From the NCBI GenBank assembly GCA_045541375.1, contig JAZQJB010000144.1:124001-188000 (forward strand): a stretch of DNA of 64,000 nucleotides. Direction: 5' to 3'. This DNA comes from CAG-390 sp045541375 (GTDB lineage: Bacteria; Bacillota; Clostridia; Oscillospirales; CAG-272). Of the stretch, positions 8,723-18,475 are shown one piece after another. The notes beneath the pieces were generated by a model. It saw only the letters and a program-made list of their open reading frames with translations. It was not told where the DNA came from and ran no database searches. Position 1 is the stretch's first letter; each line of letters begins with the position of its first letter. The position numbers were made by a program, and so were the translations under genes.

Positions 8723-9445
8723 CTAACTGATATTTATAAATTTAATTGGTGAGAATGAACAGAAGAATTTAAAAATGAATGATCCATCTGTCAGACTATT
8801 CAGCACCTCTACGGTTTCGGGATCCATAAATCCTCTTTCAACGAATATGCTCAACGTTACACATAAAATCCATACGATCACCAAACCTTTAATAAGTCCA
8901 AAAACGAAACCCAACAGAGTATTTAAAGTTTTAATAATCGGGATCTTTACAATAATCTTCACTACCAGACCGATTAGCCATAAAAGCAAGACTGAGAGAA
9001 GGAATATCGAAACTATAGCGATTGCATTAGATAAAGTGTTTGAAATTGGCATAGCAACAGATTCAGCAAAAGCATACAGTTCATCAGTTGAAATGCTGAG
9101 AGCTGATCCGAATTGAGCTGCGAGATCATTGATATCTGCTCCGCAATTTTCAACCAACGTTATAAATTCGTCGGGTAACGATTCGAATAATGCGGAAAGA
9201 TTATAGCTACCGGCATTTTTCTCTATGAGCGTATCTACCACTCCGTAGGTATACTCAGAAATATACTTTAAAACAAAATTATTACAAATCCATTCTGCCG
9301 CGATCCCGCTGAATAGATAAGCAACCGCAAAGGAACCAATAATAGTCACAGAACTCCATACAGATTCAACGAATCCGCGCTCTGTGCCAATTATTGTAAT
9401 CAGAATGAACAGTAAAACAAAAAATATGTCAATAAGGTAATTCAT
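8723..9445 (-). CDS. CvpA-family integral membrane protein
   Basis: A 240-residue protein with hydrophobic helices at the N-terminus (YLIDIFFVLLFILITIIG), around residues 28-50 and in the C-terminal half, and the GERGFVESVW-type segment seen in CvpA/colicin V production proteins. CvpA-family members occur widely in Gram-positives without a settled function. ATG 9445 with GAGG upstream is preferred over a GTG two codons earlier. It lies 14 nt after the DUF5711-like gene and 29 nt before the ClpE-like gene, within one long operon. Confidence 0.75.
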   Translation of the reverse strand: MNYLIDIFFVLLFILITIIGTERGFVESVWSSVTIIGSFAVAYLFSGIAAEWICNNFVLKYISEYTYGVVDTLIEKNAGSYNLSALFESLPDEFITLVENCGADINDLAAQFGSALSISTDELYAFAESVAMPISNTLSNAIAIVSIFLLSVLLLWLIGLVVKIIVKIPIIKTLNTLLGFVFGLIKGLVIVWILCVTLSIFVERGFMDPETVEVLNSLTDGSFIFKFFCSFSPIKFINIS

Positions 9446-9459
9446 GTTCACCTCAAAAA

Positions 9460-10668
9460 TTATTCTTCAATGTCAATCAACGGCGCAGATGACTCGGTGC
9501 ATAGATATAAGGTATGATCATTATAAGCCAAAAGACGACTTCCTGTGACAGGCACATCAAGCTGAATCTCTTTCTTTCCGTTGGAATTCAAGACAAGAAC
9601 GCAATCTTCAATTAGCAAACAAATGCTGTTGCCGCAAACCTCTACATCGTACACAGTAGAACCTATTTGTGTTTCATACAAAATGTCAGAATTATCTGAA
9701 ATTGAAAGTAAAGAGTATGAAATATCATGCCCCGAATCATCCAAAAGCAAAACCGCTTTATCATAAGTCAGCTCAAAGTCTGAAATCACACGTCCGTTAA
9801 AAGAAAAAGTATTGCTCTCTTTGGTATCAACGTTATAATTGATAAGCTCGTTCTTACAAACAATGAAAAAGCCGGACGAAGATATTTTGCAAGAAATCGG
9901 GAATGAAGAAATGAATTCCGCATCACAGACGGTTTTATTGTTATTGAAATCGTACAAATTTGTTTTTACAATGTAGTCAGAGTGGTTATCAGACACTTCA
10001 ACAGAAGTGATCAATATGGAATTATTATTCATATCAACATCAACAACGTATCCGGATTTATTAAAACGATTGATCAATTCAAAATCATCATTATAAACCT
10101 CAACAGTAGAAGTATACTCATCCGATGAAGTGATCAAAGCATAGAAACCGTTTTGTGACATAGAAGCGCCACGGATCGGCTTGTCAAAAGTTTGCGAATG
10201 AACTTTAGTGAAGGAATTATAGACAAGTATATCGCAATTTCCGGAATCATAAATCAAAGCGTACTTATCAGAAGTTTCCATAACAGGATTTTTAAAAGAA
10301 AACGCATCGGAACAAGTCAAGCGACCTGTGGATGAAAATATTGAAATCCCGGAGTTACCGCTCAGAGTGAACTTATCACCGACCAAGGAATAGCTTCTTG
10401 AAGAATCCGGATTATATCGTATCGAATATACGTTGTCGTTACGCTTCTCTTCGAGCGTAAGCGAGAAATTTCGCACCAAATATTCAAGATTATCATACGT
10501 TACAGCATCTTGACCGAGAAAAGCCGAATGAACAATGAAAAACAAAAACGCGATAAAAAACACAAAAGATGTGATCCTGAAAAGGACAGAAACCGAGGCA
10601 TAAAAATCATTGTATGCATCGTTACTGTTGTTTATATCGTTCAGTACAACTTCATTATCATATTTCAT
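9460..10668 (-). CDS. DUF5711-like single-pass membrane protein with beta-propeller-like ectodomain
   Basis: A 402-residue protein with an N-terminal cytoplasmic segment, one membrane helix at about residues 29-50 and a beta-rich outer domain made of repeating short strands (for example YALIYDSGN, YALITSSDEY, LLLDDSGHD), as in a degenerate beta-propeller. It resembles the DUF5711 family of Clostridia, whose function is unknown. AAAGGAGG precedes the ATG at 10668. It sits between truA and the CvpA gene. A sensory or scaffold role would be a guess. Confidence 0.6.
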   Translation of the reverse strand: MKYDNEVVLNDINNSNDAYNDFYASVSVLFRITSFVFFIAFLFFIVHSAFLGQDAVTYDNLEYLVRNFSLTLEEKRNDNVYSIRYNPDSSRSYSLVGDKFTLSGNSGISIFSSTGRLTCSDAFSFKNPVMETSDKYALIYDSGNCDILVYNSFTKVHSQTFDKPIRGASMSQNGFYALITSSDEYTSTVEVYNDDFELINRFNKSGYVVDVDMNNNSILITSVEVSDNHSDYIVKTNLYDFNNNKTVCDAEFISSFPISCKISSSGFFIVCKNELINYNVDTKESNTFSFNGRVISDFELTYDKAVLLLDDSGHDISYSLLSISDNSDILYETQIGSTVYDVEVCGNSICLLIEDCVLVLNSNGKKEIQLDVPVTGSRLLAYNDHTLYLCTESSAPLIDIEE

Positions 10669-10695
10669 ATTTATGCCTCCTTTCTTTCAGTCTAT

Positions 10696-11454
10696 TCAGT
10701 AAACTACTTCAGTAAGATAAAGTCCGTGTGCAGGTAGTGTAGCTCCCGCCAGCGCTCTGTTCTTTGAATTAATAATATCAGAAATTTGCTCAGGGGTAAT
10801 ATTCCCCTTACCAACTTCGAGTAATGTGCCGCTGATTATTCTTACCATATTGTAAAGAAATCCGTCGGCACTTATTCTGATAACGATCTCATCGCCGATT
10901 CCGGTGACATTACACTCAAATACTGTTCTGACGGTGTCAACAACATTGGACCCGGATGCCATAAAAGATGAAAAATCATGCTTTCCACAAATATTACACG
11001 CAGCTTCGTTCATTTTGAGTACGTCGTATTCATTGAACAATTTAGGGTAATGGTAAGCTTTGTTAACATAAAACGGATCTTTGAATCGGCTATTCAGAAT
11101 GTGATATTCATAAGTTTTGGATTTAACACCATACCTGGCGTGAAAATCGTTGTTTACCCATTCAGCATAAAAAACAGATATGTCATCCGGTAAGCGGAAA
11201 TTGAGAGCCAGCGGTATCTTTTCACACGGAATTCCGGTTTCAAGTGATGACTCTCCGTGCTTTTGAACTGTGGCACAGAAACAGCGTGCGTGAACGCCCG
11301 CGTCAGTGCGACTGCAACCTGTGATATCACACTCAAAACCAAACAAATCAAGCAACGCTTTATTGAGCACTTCTTGGATGGTCAAAGCATTGTTTTGAAC
11401 CTGGTATCCAGCATAACGTGTACCGTCATACTTAATTTTGATAAACAGCTTCAT
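10696..11454 (-). CDS. truA: tRNA pseudouridine(38-40) synthase
   Basis: TruA converts uridines 38-40 in the anticodon arm of tRNAs to pseudouridine. The 252-residue product has the catalytic motif GCSRTDAGVHA with nucleophile Asp51 and the usual start MKLFIKIKYDGTRYAGYQ. The frame is open up to 11601, but the ATG at 11454 matches the family start and overlaps the ecfT stop by one base (TGATG), pointing to coupled translation. ecfA1-ecfA2-ecfT-truA is a standard Firmicute order. Confidence 0.95.
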   Translation of the reverse strand: MKLFIKIKYDGTRYAGYQVQNNALTIQEVLNKALLDLFGFECDITGCSRTDAGVHARCFCATVQKHGESSLETGIPCEKIPLALNFRLPDDISVFYAEWVNNDFHARYGVKSKTYEYHILNSRFKDPFYVNKAYHYPKLFNEYDVLKMNEAACNICGKHDFSSFMASGSNVVDTVRTVFECNVTGIGDEIVIRISADGFLYNMVRIISGTLLEVGKGNITPEQISDIINSKNRALAGATLPAHGLYLTEVVY

Positions 11455-12275
11455 CACATAGAATATCCCCAAGTAATAAAATTCAGTAAAACCAATCCAA
11501 CAGCAGCAATGATCATAAAGAACAATGCAAAGTAATCGGTTGCTTTCATTTTTGTTATTGTCATTCTCGTTCTGCCCTCGCCTCCGTGATAGCATCTGCA
11601 CTCCATCGCGGTAGCGAGCTCATCGGAGCGTCTAAACGCAGACACAAAAAGCGGAATGAGAATGGGGATCAAGGCCTTAGCCCTGCTTATGAGCGATCCG
11701 CTCTCAAAATCAGCACCTCTTGCTTTTTGTGCAGTCATGATCTTCTCTGTCTCTTCTGAAAGAGCCGGAATAAATCTAAGAACGATCGACATCATCATTG
11801 CAAAATCGTGAACTGGTACTTTTATAGCCTTAAGTGGAGAAAGCAAGGATTCAATGGCATAAGTCAGTTGTATGGGAGTTGTGGTAAAAGATATAAGAAT
11901 ACTGGAAGACAGAATCAGGCAAAGAATTCGGATTGCAATAAACAATGAATTCCAGATTCCTTCGATATATATCTTAAAAATCCACCAGTTTAATACGGGT
12001 TCGCCTTCGCCTTTTGTTAAAAAGATATTGATTATAAAAGTAAAAACAAGAATGAACACTATTGCACGCAATGATCTTAAAACAACTTTCAAAGGGATTT
12101 TGGAGATCAATACGATAATCAGTGTCAAGATGAGCAAAGCTGCAAAAGAAGCAAGGCTCTGACAAAAGAAAACTGATATAATGAAAATTGTTGCAAGCAG
12201 TATTTTGGTTCTGCCATCTAAACGATGTATCAAAGAATCGGCAGGATAATACTGTCCAAGCGAGATACTCTTCAT
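11454..12275 (-). CDS. ecfT: ECF transporter transmembrane component EcfT
   Basis: EcfT is the membrane scaffold of the energy-coupling-factor vitamin transporter. It joins the two ATPases to interchangeable substrate-binding S components, none of which is encoded here. The 273-residue product has about five to six hydrophobic helices and the Ala-Arg-Gly coupling motif (QKARGADF) in the C-terminal cytoplasmic region. Two in-frame ATGs exist; 12275 is chosen because GGAGG is 9 nt upstream and it forms a TGATG overlap with the ecfA2 stop. Confidence 0.94.
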   Translation of the reverse strand: MKSISLGQYYPADSLIHRLDGRTKILLATIFIISVFFCQSLASFAALLILTLIIVLISKIPLKVVLRSLRAIVFILVFTFIINIFLTKGEGEPVLNWWIFKIYIEGIWNSLFIAIRILCLILSSSILISFTTTPIQLTYAIESLLSPLKAIKVPVHDFAMMMSIVLRFIPALSEETEKIMTAQKARGADFESGSLISRAKALIPILIPLFVSAFRRSDELATAMECRCYHGGEGRTRMTITKMKATDYFALFFMIIAAVGLVLLNFITWGYSM

Positions 12276-13138
12276 CAGCATTTACCTCCGCCAAGATTAT
12301 TCATTATAAAATCTACCGCATGTTGTACTGTATATATCGGTTTGTCTATCTTTATACCACTTTCAGCCAACAACATAGAGATTCTGGTAATTTCCGGAAC
12401 GTCGAGACCTGCCTTCAGGAGAATTTGGGGCGAAGAAAACACCGACTCTACACTTCCTGAAACGATAAGCTCAGAGTTGCAGAGCACCGCAATGTTATCG
12501 CACCTCTCTGCCATATCCTCCATGCTGTGAGAAACAATGATTACTGTTGCATTCTCGCTACGGCGATATTCCTCAATTGCATCAAAAATATTGCGTCTGC
12601 CCTCAGGATCCAAACCAGCTGCCGGCTCATCAAGGACAAGGACTTCCGGCTTCATTGCCATAATGCCGGCAATTGCCACTCTTCGTTTCTGTCCACCGGA
12701 GAGCTCAAAAGGAGATTTTTCGAGAACCGATGGATCGAGACCCACAAGCTGCGAATAGTGCACAACTCTTGTTGCAATCTCATCCTTATCAAGCCCCATA
12801 TTTGTTGGTCCAAACGCGATATCAGCAGCTACAGTTTCTTCAAATAGCTGGTATTCTGGGTATTGCATAACAAGACCGACTTTAAATCTTACCTTACCAA
12901 TACTCTTTGGATCTTCCCAAATATCCGAACCATCAAGAAGGACCTTACCGGAAGACGGACGTTCAAGACCGTTGAAAAGTCTGACCATAGTCGATTTACC
13001 CGATCCGGTATGCCCGATAATGCCGGTTATCTTACCTGACTCGATTATTAAATTAATATTTTTGAGCGCAACGGACTCAAAAGGGGTACCCGCGCCATAA
13101 ATATAATTTACATCAATTAATTCTAATTTATGATTCAT
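12275..13138 (-). CDS. ecfA2: ECF transporter ATPase EcfA2
   Basis: One of two ATPases of the shared ECF module. In the 287-residue product Walker A is GHTGSGKST (near 41-49), the Q-loop lies in MQYPEYQLF, the signature is LSGGQKRR and Walker B is VLVLDEPAAGLDPEGR. The wording around the Q-loop (YPEYQLFEETV) is typical of EcfA2 rather than EcfA1. The C-terminal extension with the MLLAESG helix fits ECF ATPases. Translation overlaps ecfT. Confidence 0.94.
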   Translation of the reverse strand: MNHKLELIDVNYIYGAGTPFESVALKNINLIIESGKITGIIGHTGSGKSTMVRLFNGLERPSSGKVLLDGSDIWEDPKSIGKVRFKVGLVMQYPEYQLFEETVAADIAFGPTNMGLDKDEIATRVVHYSQLVGLDPSVLEKSPFELSGGQKRRVAIAGIMAMKPEVLVLDEPAAGLDPEGRRNIFDAIEEYRRSENATVIIVSHSMEDMAERCDNIAVLCNSELIVSGSVESVFSSPQILLKAGLDVPEITRISMLLAESGIKIDKPIYTVQHAVDFIMNNLGGGKC

Positions 13139-13163
13139 TATTGAAAATACACCGGCCTCAGAG

Positions 13164-14030
13164 TCAGCTATTCAAAATAGTCAACACCTGCGCGGCCGCA
13201 TCCTTAGCTGTAATAGAAATATCGGAAATATCAATTCCGCGTTTAGAAAGTTCCAAAAGCAAGGCAGCAGACTGCGGTAACTCAAGACCTGCACGTTTGA
13301 TAAGCTCCGCGTCAACGAATATTTTTGACGGAGGCGCATCTGCAATTATCTTGCCTTTATCAATGACAATTATTCGGTCCGCTCTGACAGCCTCACTCAT
13401 ATGATGCGTGATATTGATTACGGTTATGCCGTGCTCACGCACAAGCTTTTCCATAACGTCAAGCACTTCAAGTCTGCCGATCGGATCAAGCATTGCAGTT
13501 GATTCATCGAAGATCATACAATCGGGCATCATCGCAATTATTCCTGCAATAGCAACTCTTTGCTTCTGTCCCCCCGAAAGCCTGTGAGGCTCATGCTTAG
13601 CATATTCGCTCATACCGACCGAAGCTAAAGCATCATCAACACGCTTTCGTATTTCGGAAGAAGGCACGCCGATATTCTCAGGACCGAATGCAACGTCTTC
13701 CTCGACAATAGTGGCAACTATCTGGTTGTCGGGATTTTGGAAGACCATTCCTATACTTCTTCTTAATTCGATAATTTCATCATCGGAAAGCTCACCGCAC
13801 ACAGATTTGCCATCAATGCGCAAATCTCCGCCGGTTGGCTCCAAGACAAGATTAAGAAGTTTTGCAAAGGTCGACTTGCCCGAACCGTTTCGACCTACGA
13901 CAGCAACATATTCCCCACGATTAATGACAGTGCTTACGCCTTTGAGCGCAAACATTTGCTCGTTATCGGATGAAGAAGAATCATCGTAGGCGAATTTCAG
14001 ATCTAATGCTTCAATAAAGGGAGTGCTCAT
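13164..14030 (-). CDS. ecfA1: ECF transporter ATPase EcfA1
   Basis: Partner ATPase of EcfA2. The 288-residue product has Walker A GRNGSGKST, Q-loop VFQNPDNQ (the EcfA1 form), signature LSGGQKQR and Walker B CMIFDESTAMLDPIGR. In that Walker B the residue after Asp is Glu, as needed for hydrolysis. ATG 14030 with GGAGGGGG six bases upstream is chosen over an upstream frame to 14057; it overlaps the methyltransferase stop as ATGA. The 25 nt between it and ecfA2 hold only the next ribosome site. Confidence 0.94.
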   Translation of the reverse strand: MSTPFIEALDLKFAYDDSSSSDNEQMFALKGVSTVINRGEYVAVVGRNGSGKSTFAKLLNLVLEPTGGDLRIDGKSVCGELSDDEIIELRRSIGMVFQNPDNQIVATIVEEDVAFGPENIGVPSSEIRKRVDDALASVGMSEYAKHEPHRLSGGQKQRVAIAGIIAMMPDCMIFDESTAMLDPIGRLEVLDVMEKLVREHGITVINITHHMSEAVRADRIIVIDKGKIIADAPPSKIFVDAELIKRAGLELPQSAALLLELSKRGIDISDISITAKDAAAQVLTILNS

Positions 14031-14905
14031 TTGCCACCCCCTCCGGCTGATGTCCACCTAGCACTTGCACCTGCAGGGAGTGCCGTTCCGCGCGATTCAA
14101 CAGGAAGAGCAATCTCCCCTGCTTCACATTTTCCGCCAAATCTCGACGTGATCTTAAGGTCGATCATGTATTTCATTGTCAGGGGCGAAAGTCCAGTTGT
14201 GTATGAGTTAACTAGGAAGAAAAGCGGACGATCGGATAGCAATGAGGCGCAAAGTGTAATAAGTTCATCAATTGCCTCTTCTATCTTCCAAACTTCTCCG
14301 GATGGACCTCTGCCGTAAGATGGAGGATCCATAATAATTGCTTCATATTTGTGACCGCGCCTGATCTCGCGCTCAACAAACTTTTTGCAATCATCAACAA
14401 TGTAACGGATGTGAGCGTCCGCAAGTCCCGAGAGGGCTGCATTTTCCTTCGCTTGAGCTACCATGCCTTTTGCGGCGTCAACATGACACACAGAAGCACC
14501 CGCGGCAGCCGCAGCAATGGTGGCACCACCTGTATATGCAAAGAGATTGAGCACTTTGACGGGATACGGACAATTAGAAATCAATCCTGAAAACCAATCC
14601 CAGTTCACAGCCTGCTCGGGGAACAGTCCCGTATGTTTAAATCCCATTGGTCTCAGAACAAAGTTTAGGTTTCCATAAGACACATTCCACTCTTTCGGAA
14701 GTTTGTTGACCTTCCAACCTCCGCCTCCGGAAGAAGAGCGATTATATACTCCGTGTGCATTTCTCCACTCGGGTAAGATTTTTTCTGTTTTCCAGATAAC
14801 TTGGGGGTCGGGGCGCACGAGAATATACTTTCCCCATTTCTCAAGTCTTTCACCGTCAGAGGTGTCAAGAAGTTTGTAATCTTTCCAGTTTTCAGCAATC
14901 CACAT
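14027..14905 (-). CDS. Class I SAM-dependent methyltransferase, RlmI-like (COG1092-type)
   Basis: A 292-residue Rossmann-fold methyltransferase. The SAM loop is LNLFAYTGGATIAAAAAG, the acidic motif is CHVDAAKGMV, and the catalytic-loop equivalent is IMDPPSYGRGPSGEVW, as in the RlmI/RlmK group that methylates 23S rRNA. The PUA domain of true RlmI is missing, so the exact target is unknown. The start is uncertain: ATG 14905 lies just after the ruvC stop with no clear ribosome site, and TTG 14911 would overlap it. Coupled translation with ruvC is likely. Confidence 0.8.
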   Translation of the reverse strand: MWIAENWKDYKLLDTSDGERLEKWGKYILVRPDPQVIWKTEKILPEWRNAHGVYNRSSSGGGGWKVNKLPKEWNVSYGNLNFVLRPMGFKHTGLFPEQAVNWDWFSGLISNCPYPVKVLNLFAYTGGATIAAAAAGASVCHVDAAKGMVAQAKENAALSGLADAHIRYIVDDCKKFVEREIRRGHKYEAIIMDPPSYGRGPSGEVWKIEEAIDELITLCASLLSDRPLFFLVNSYTTGLSPLTMKYMIDLKITSRFGGKCEAGEIALPVESRGTALPAGASARWTSAGGGGK

Positions 14906-14907
14906 GA

Positions 14908-15411
14908 TCAAATCTGTCCATTAAAGTATTTTGCAATTCTCGAACCGCCGCAATGGGCGTGGCAGATAGCAATTGCAAGAGCATCTGCCGTATCATCAGG
15001 TTTTGGTGGGGCGGGCAATGATAGCAATAGAGAAACCATAGTTATAACCTGCTTTTTATCGGCTCGTCCATAGCCTACTACCGATTGTTTTACCTGCAAA
15101 GGTGTATATTCTGATATTGGAATATTATGATGTTCTGCACAGAGCAGTATAACCCCGCGCGCTTCCGCAACGCGAATACCGGTAGTAATATTGGTATTAA
15201 AAAACAATTCTTCAACAGCGATAGCCTCAGGTGAGTATCTCTTTATAATTGTTGATAGATCGCTGTAAATCTGCACAAGCCGTTTTTCAACCGGAACTTT
15301 TGATGGAGTTTCAATTGCTCCGTAATCTATCGGTTTGTGCCTGGAGCCGTTAGATTCTATAATTCCCCAGCCGATTGTTGCTAACCCAGGGTCGATTCCT
15401 AAAATTCTCAT
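14908..15411 (-). CDS. ruvC: Holliday junction resolvase RuvC
   Basis: RuvC cuts Holliday junctions symmetrically with RuvAB. The 167-residue product shows the acidic catalytic set: Asp7 in ILGIDPG, Glu in AVEELFF, and the aspartates of DDTADALAIA. The ATG at 15411 is preferred over 15417 by its spacing from GGCGG. It is the first gene of a long minus-strand operon and is divergent from yfhO-ruvAB rather than next to ruvAB in the same direction. Confidence 0.95.
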   Translation of the reverse strand: MRILGIDPGLATIGWGIIESNGSRHKPIDYGAIETPSKVPVEKRLVQIYSDLSTIIKRYSPEAIAVEELFFNTNITTGIRVAEARGVILLCAEHHNIPISEYTPLQVKQSVVGYGRADKKQVITMVSLLLSLPAPPKPDDTADALAIAICHAHCGGSRIAKYFNGQI

Positions 15412-15448
15412 AATCATATTCCGCCATTCAAATAATAAACCATCTTAA

Positions 15449-15477
15449 ATTATATCACAAAAAATGCATCTTGTCAA
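15449..15477 (-). promoter_or_regulatory. Consensus sigma-A promoter for the ruvC-ecf-truA operon
   Basis: Perfect TTGACA (15477-15472), 17-bp spacer and perfect TATAAT (15454-15449) on the minus strand. Confidence 0.88.
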
Positions 15478-15549
15478 ATATCTTTGTGAATAAAATATAA
15501 TAAAAATTGTGTCTTTTATAATCTTTAAGCAAAAAATCAAGAAAATCTG

Positions 15550-15578
15550 TTTACACTGAGATTTTTTTATGTTATAAT
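15550..15578 (+). promoter_or_regulatory. Sigma-A promoter for yfhO-ruvAB
   Basis: TTTACA (15550-15555), 17-bp spacer, TATAAT (15573-15578), about 30 nt before the YfhO-like gene. It is divergent from the ruvC promoter. Confidence 0.82.
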
Positions 15579-15609
15579 ATATGTAATTATTAATTTTATG
15601 GAGCTTGCT

Positions 15610-18462
15610 ATGACTGCCAACTTTGTTAATTTTGGTAAACGAAATAATAAAACAAGTCTTTCGGGAAAATCTTTCTTTAGCTTTGATAAGAGCTATTCTT
15701 ATCTGGCGTATTGCTTTATTATTCCCACTGTTCTGTACTTTCTGATATATCTTTCTATGGGCTTGCATCCCTTTGGAGATGGTTCAGTGCTTGTTCTCGA
15801 CCTCAATGGCCAGTACGTATACTTTTATGAAGCTCTGAGAAACGCCGTAATGGGCGACAATTCTCTGCTTTATTCTTTTGCAAGACAGCTTGGCGGAGAA
15901 TTTTTGGGAATATACGCATACTATGTTGCAAGCCCATTCTCTTATATTGTCTGCCTCTTCCCCCAAGACAGAATTCTTGAAGCTTTGCTTTGCATCTTTC
16001 TCATCAAAGCAGGTATTTCCGGTTTTTCAATGGGGTATTACTTGCATAAGACAGCCAAGCGCTTAAACAAAACCAACGTCATCATCTGCTCGGTTCTTTA
16101 TTCTATGTGTTCTTATGCAGTGATCCAACAGCATAACTCAATGTGGATCGATGCTCTGATGTGGTTGCCTCTGCTTACGCTCGGCATCGAGGAACTTATC
16201 AAGAATTACAAGTACAAGCTCTACGTAATTATGCTTGCCTTGATTCTGATGAGTAACTTTTATATCGGATATATGGCATGTATTTATACCGCGGCGTATT
16301 TCTTCTATTACTATTTTGCAAATAATGAAAACGACCGAAATAATCCAAATTCAGAAAATGCTCATTTTATCAAGTCACTTTTAAGAATCGGCGTGTTTTC
16401 GGTAATCGCGATCGGCATTTCAATGGTCATTGTTGCGTCTGCATACTATTCGCTTCAATTCGGTAAAAATGAGTTTTCAACCCCCAATTTCTCTTTTACT
16501 GTAAGATTCCAGATCATCGACTTCCTTACAAAATTCTTCCCCGGATCCTATGATACCGTTCGCCCGGAGGGCCTGCCGTTCGTTTATTGCGGTGTTTTAA
16601 CTTTGTTCTGCGTACCGCTATATTTCCTCTCCAAAAAATTCACAACAAGAGAGAAAGTATTTGCAGCAGGATTTATTGCGTTCTTTGTGCTCAGCTTCTC
16701 GATCAACACACTTGATATGATCTGGCACGGATTCCAAAAACCCAACTGGCTTAATTACAGATATTCGTTTATGCTTTGCTTCGTTCTTGTGGTTTTGGCT
16801 TATAAAGGACTTGGAGAAATCAGACGTGCTTCTGCGCGGACAATAGCCTTTATCAGTTCAATTATGATTATTTTCCTCGCAGTTGCGCAGAAATTCAATT
16901 ACCACGCCGTAGTTGAAAGACTAAACGGAAAAGTCGAGTTTGATCAGCCGCTAAAAGAACTGGAAATGATATGGCTTTCTATACTTTGCGTTGTAATGAT
17001 CTGTATCATCCTTTGTGTGATGATCAGAACACGCAGAAGACAGACTGCCGCACTTATGCTGCTTGTATTTGTATGTATCGAAGCTTTCGGAAGCGGAATC
17101 GTTGGATGTGTTGAATTCGGCGATGATGTTATATATTCTTCGTACTCAAGCTACAATGATTTTGTAGGAAATTTAAGACCTCTCACAGACGCGATCGTTG
17201 AAAATGACGAATCTTTCTTCAGATACGAAAAGAACGTACACAGAAAGTATTGCGACAATATGGCGTTAAATATCAGAGGATTGACAAATTCGACGTCTAC
17301 TCTAAACAAAGAAACGATAAACTTCCTGGCAAATATCGGATATGCCTCAAAATCCCACTGGTCAAAATACCTCGGAGGTAATCTGATAACTGATTCACTT
17401 TTGGGAATCAAATATATTATTGATGAAGAAGACTCAATAATTTCGAACTATTACGAAATCACGGATCTCGAGGAAGCGGAATATAAGAGCTCATATTATT
17501 ATGCCTTCATCAATGATTATGCATTGTCTTTGGCTTATTCCGTTGACTCTTCGGTGTTGGATTTCGAATTTAACGCTGAAACGCCTATTGAAAATGTGAA
17601 TTCTTTGCTTAACGCTATGCTCGGCGCTGATGAAGAGATCCAATATTTCGTTCCTGTTGAACACACGGAAGACTCAACCAATCTTTCAACAAAAAAGAAC
17701 TCCTCTTACACCGAATATCGACCGGAAGTTACCGGCTCCGCCGCAACTTTGACATATATTTTTACAGCACCGACAGAAGGAGAATATTTCTTCTATCTTC
17801 CCTCTGATTATCCGCGTGAAGTAACGCTCAAGGTAAACGGAAAGTCCAACGGTACTTTTTATGCAAGCGAAACAAAGCGCATCGTATCGCTCGGTTATTT
17901 CGACGCAGAAGAAGTTGTAAATGTTGGTATGACACTGCAAGCAGACGTTCTTTACGTTACCCCCGACACGCCATCCATTTATTATATGGATGTTGAAAGC
18001 GCCAAGAACGCGCTTTCGATTCTTTCCGAAGAGCAATTCAATATTGGAACGGATTGGAAGGAAGACGATTTTAGCGGAACTTATACAACAAGCAAAGAAT
18101 CCACAACCGTGCTCACCACTCTTCCCTACGACGAAGGTTGGAAGCTTTATATCGACGGAGAACCCGCTGATTATTCCAAAGCGCTCGATGCTTTGATTGC
18201 CTTTGAAATCGAAGGTACCGGAGACCATACCGTTCGTCTGAAATACGCCCCCAAGACATTTACGCTCGGACTTACTATTTCGATACTGTCCGCACTTTTG
18301 TTTGTCATGATCATAGTGCTGGAAAAGCCCATAACCGCTATTTTGTCAAAAGTTGTGTTTTCTAAATCCCGGTCTGATTTTGAGGAAAATGAACTTCCTC
18401 AGAATGAATCGGATATTGATGACATCGACACAGAATCGTCAGTTAACACCGAAGCGGAATAA
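15610..18462 (+). CDS. YfhO-family large membrane protein (GT-C-like)
   Basis: A 950-residue protein with about 12-13 hydrophobic segments up to residue 500, a long outer domain (about 500-890) and a final membrane helix (TLGLTISILSALLFVMIIVL). YfhO proteins of Gram-positives are GT-C-like membrane proteins; some members are tied to glycosylation of lipoteichoic acid or lipids, but the substrate here is unknown. The family sequence LDLNGQYVYFYEALR, an Asp-containing first loop, is visible near residues 55-69. ATG 15610 is chosen because GGAG lies six bases upstream; an earlier ATG at 15598 overlaps that site. It lies upstream of ruvA on the same transcript. Confidence 0.85.
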   Translation: MTANFVNFGKRNNKTSLSGKSFFSFDKSYSYLAYCFIIPTVLYFLIYLSMGLHPFGDGSVLVLDLNGQYVYFYEALRNAVMGDNSLLYSFARQLGGEFLGIYAYYVASPFSYIVCLFPQDRILEALLCIFLIKAGISGFSMGYYLHKTAKRLNKTNVIICSVLYSMCSYAVIQQHNSMWIDALMWLPLLTLGIEELIKNYKYKLYVIMLALILMSNFYIGYMACIYTAAYFFYYYFANNENDRNNPNSENAHFIKSLLRIGVFSVIAIGISMVIVASAYYSLQFGKNEFSTPNFSFTVRFQIIDFLTKFFPGSYDTVRPEGLPFVYCGVLTLFCVPLYFLSKKFTTREKVFAAGFIAFFVLSFSINTLDMIWHGFQKPNWLNYRYSFMLCFVLVVLAYKGLGEIRRASARTIAFISSIMIIFLAVAQKFNYHAVVERLNGKVEFDQPLKELEMIWLSILCVVMICIILCVMIRTRRRQTAALMLLVFVCIEAFGSGIVGCVEFGDDVIYSSYSSYNDFVGNLRPLTDAIVENDESFFRYEKNVHRKYCDNMALNIRGLTNSTSTLNKETINFLANIGYASKSHWSKYLGGNLITDSLLGIKYIIDEEDSIISNYYEITDLEEAEYKSSYYYAFINDYALSLAYSVDSSVLDFEFNAETPIENVNSLLNAMLGADEEIQYFVPVEHTEDSTNLSTKKNSSYTEYRPEVTGSAATLTYIFTAPTEGEYFFYLPSDYPREVTLKVNGKSNGTFYASETKRIVSLGYFDAEEVVNVGMTLQADVLYVTPDTPSIYYMDVESAKNALSILSEEQFNIGTDWKEDDFSGTYTTSKESTTVLTTLPYDEGWKLYIDGEPADYSKALDALIAFEIEGTGDHTVRLKYAPKTFTLGLTISILSALLFVMIIVLEKPITAILSKVVFSKSRSDFEENELPQNESDIDDIDTESSVNTEAE

Positions 18463-18475
18463 GGAGGATCAATAA

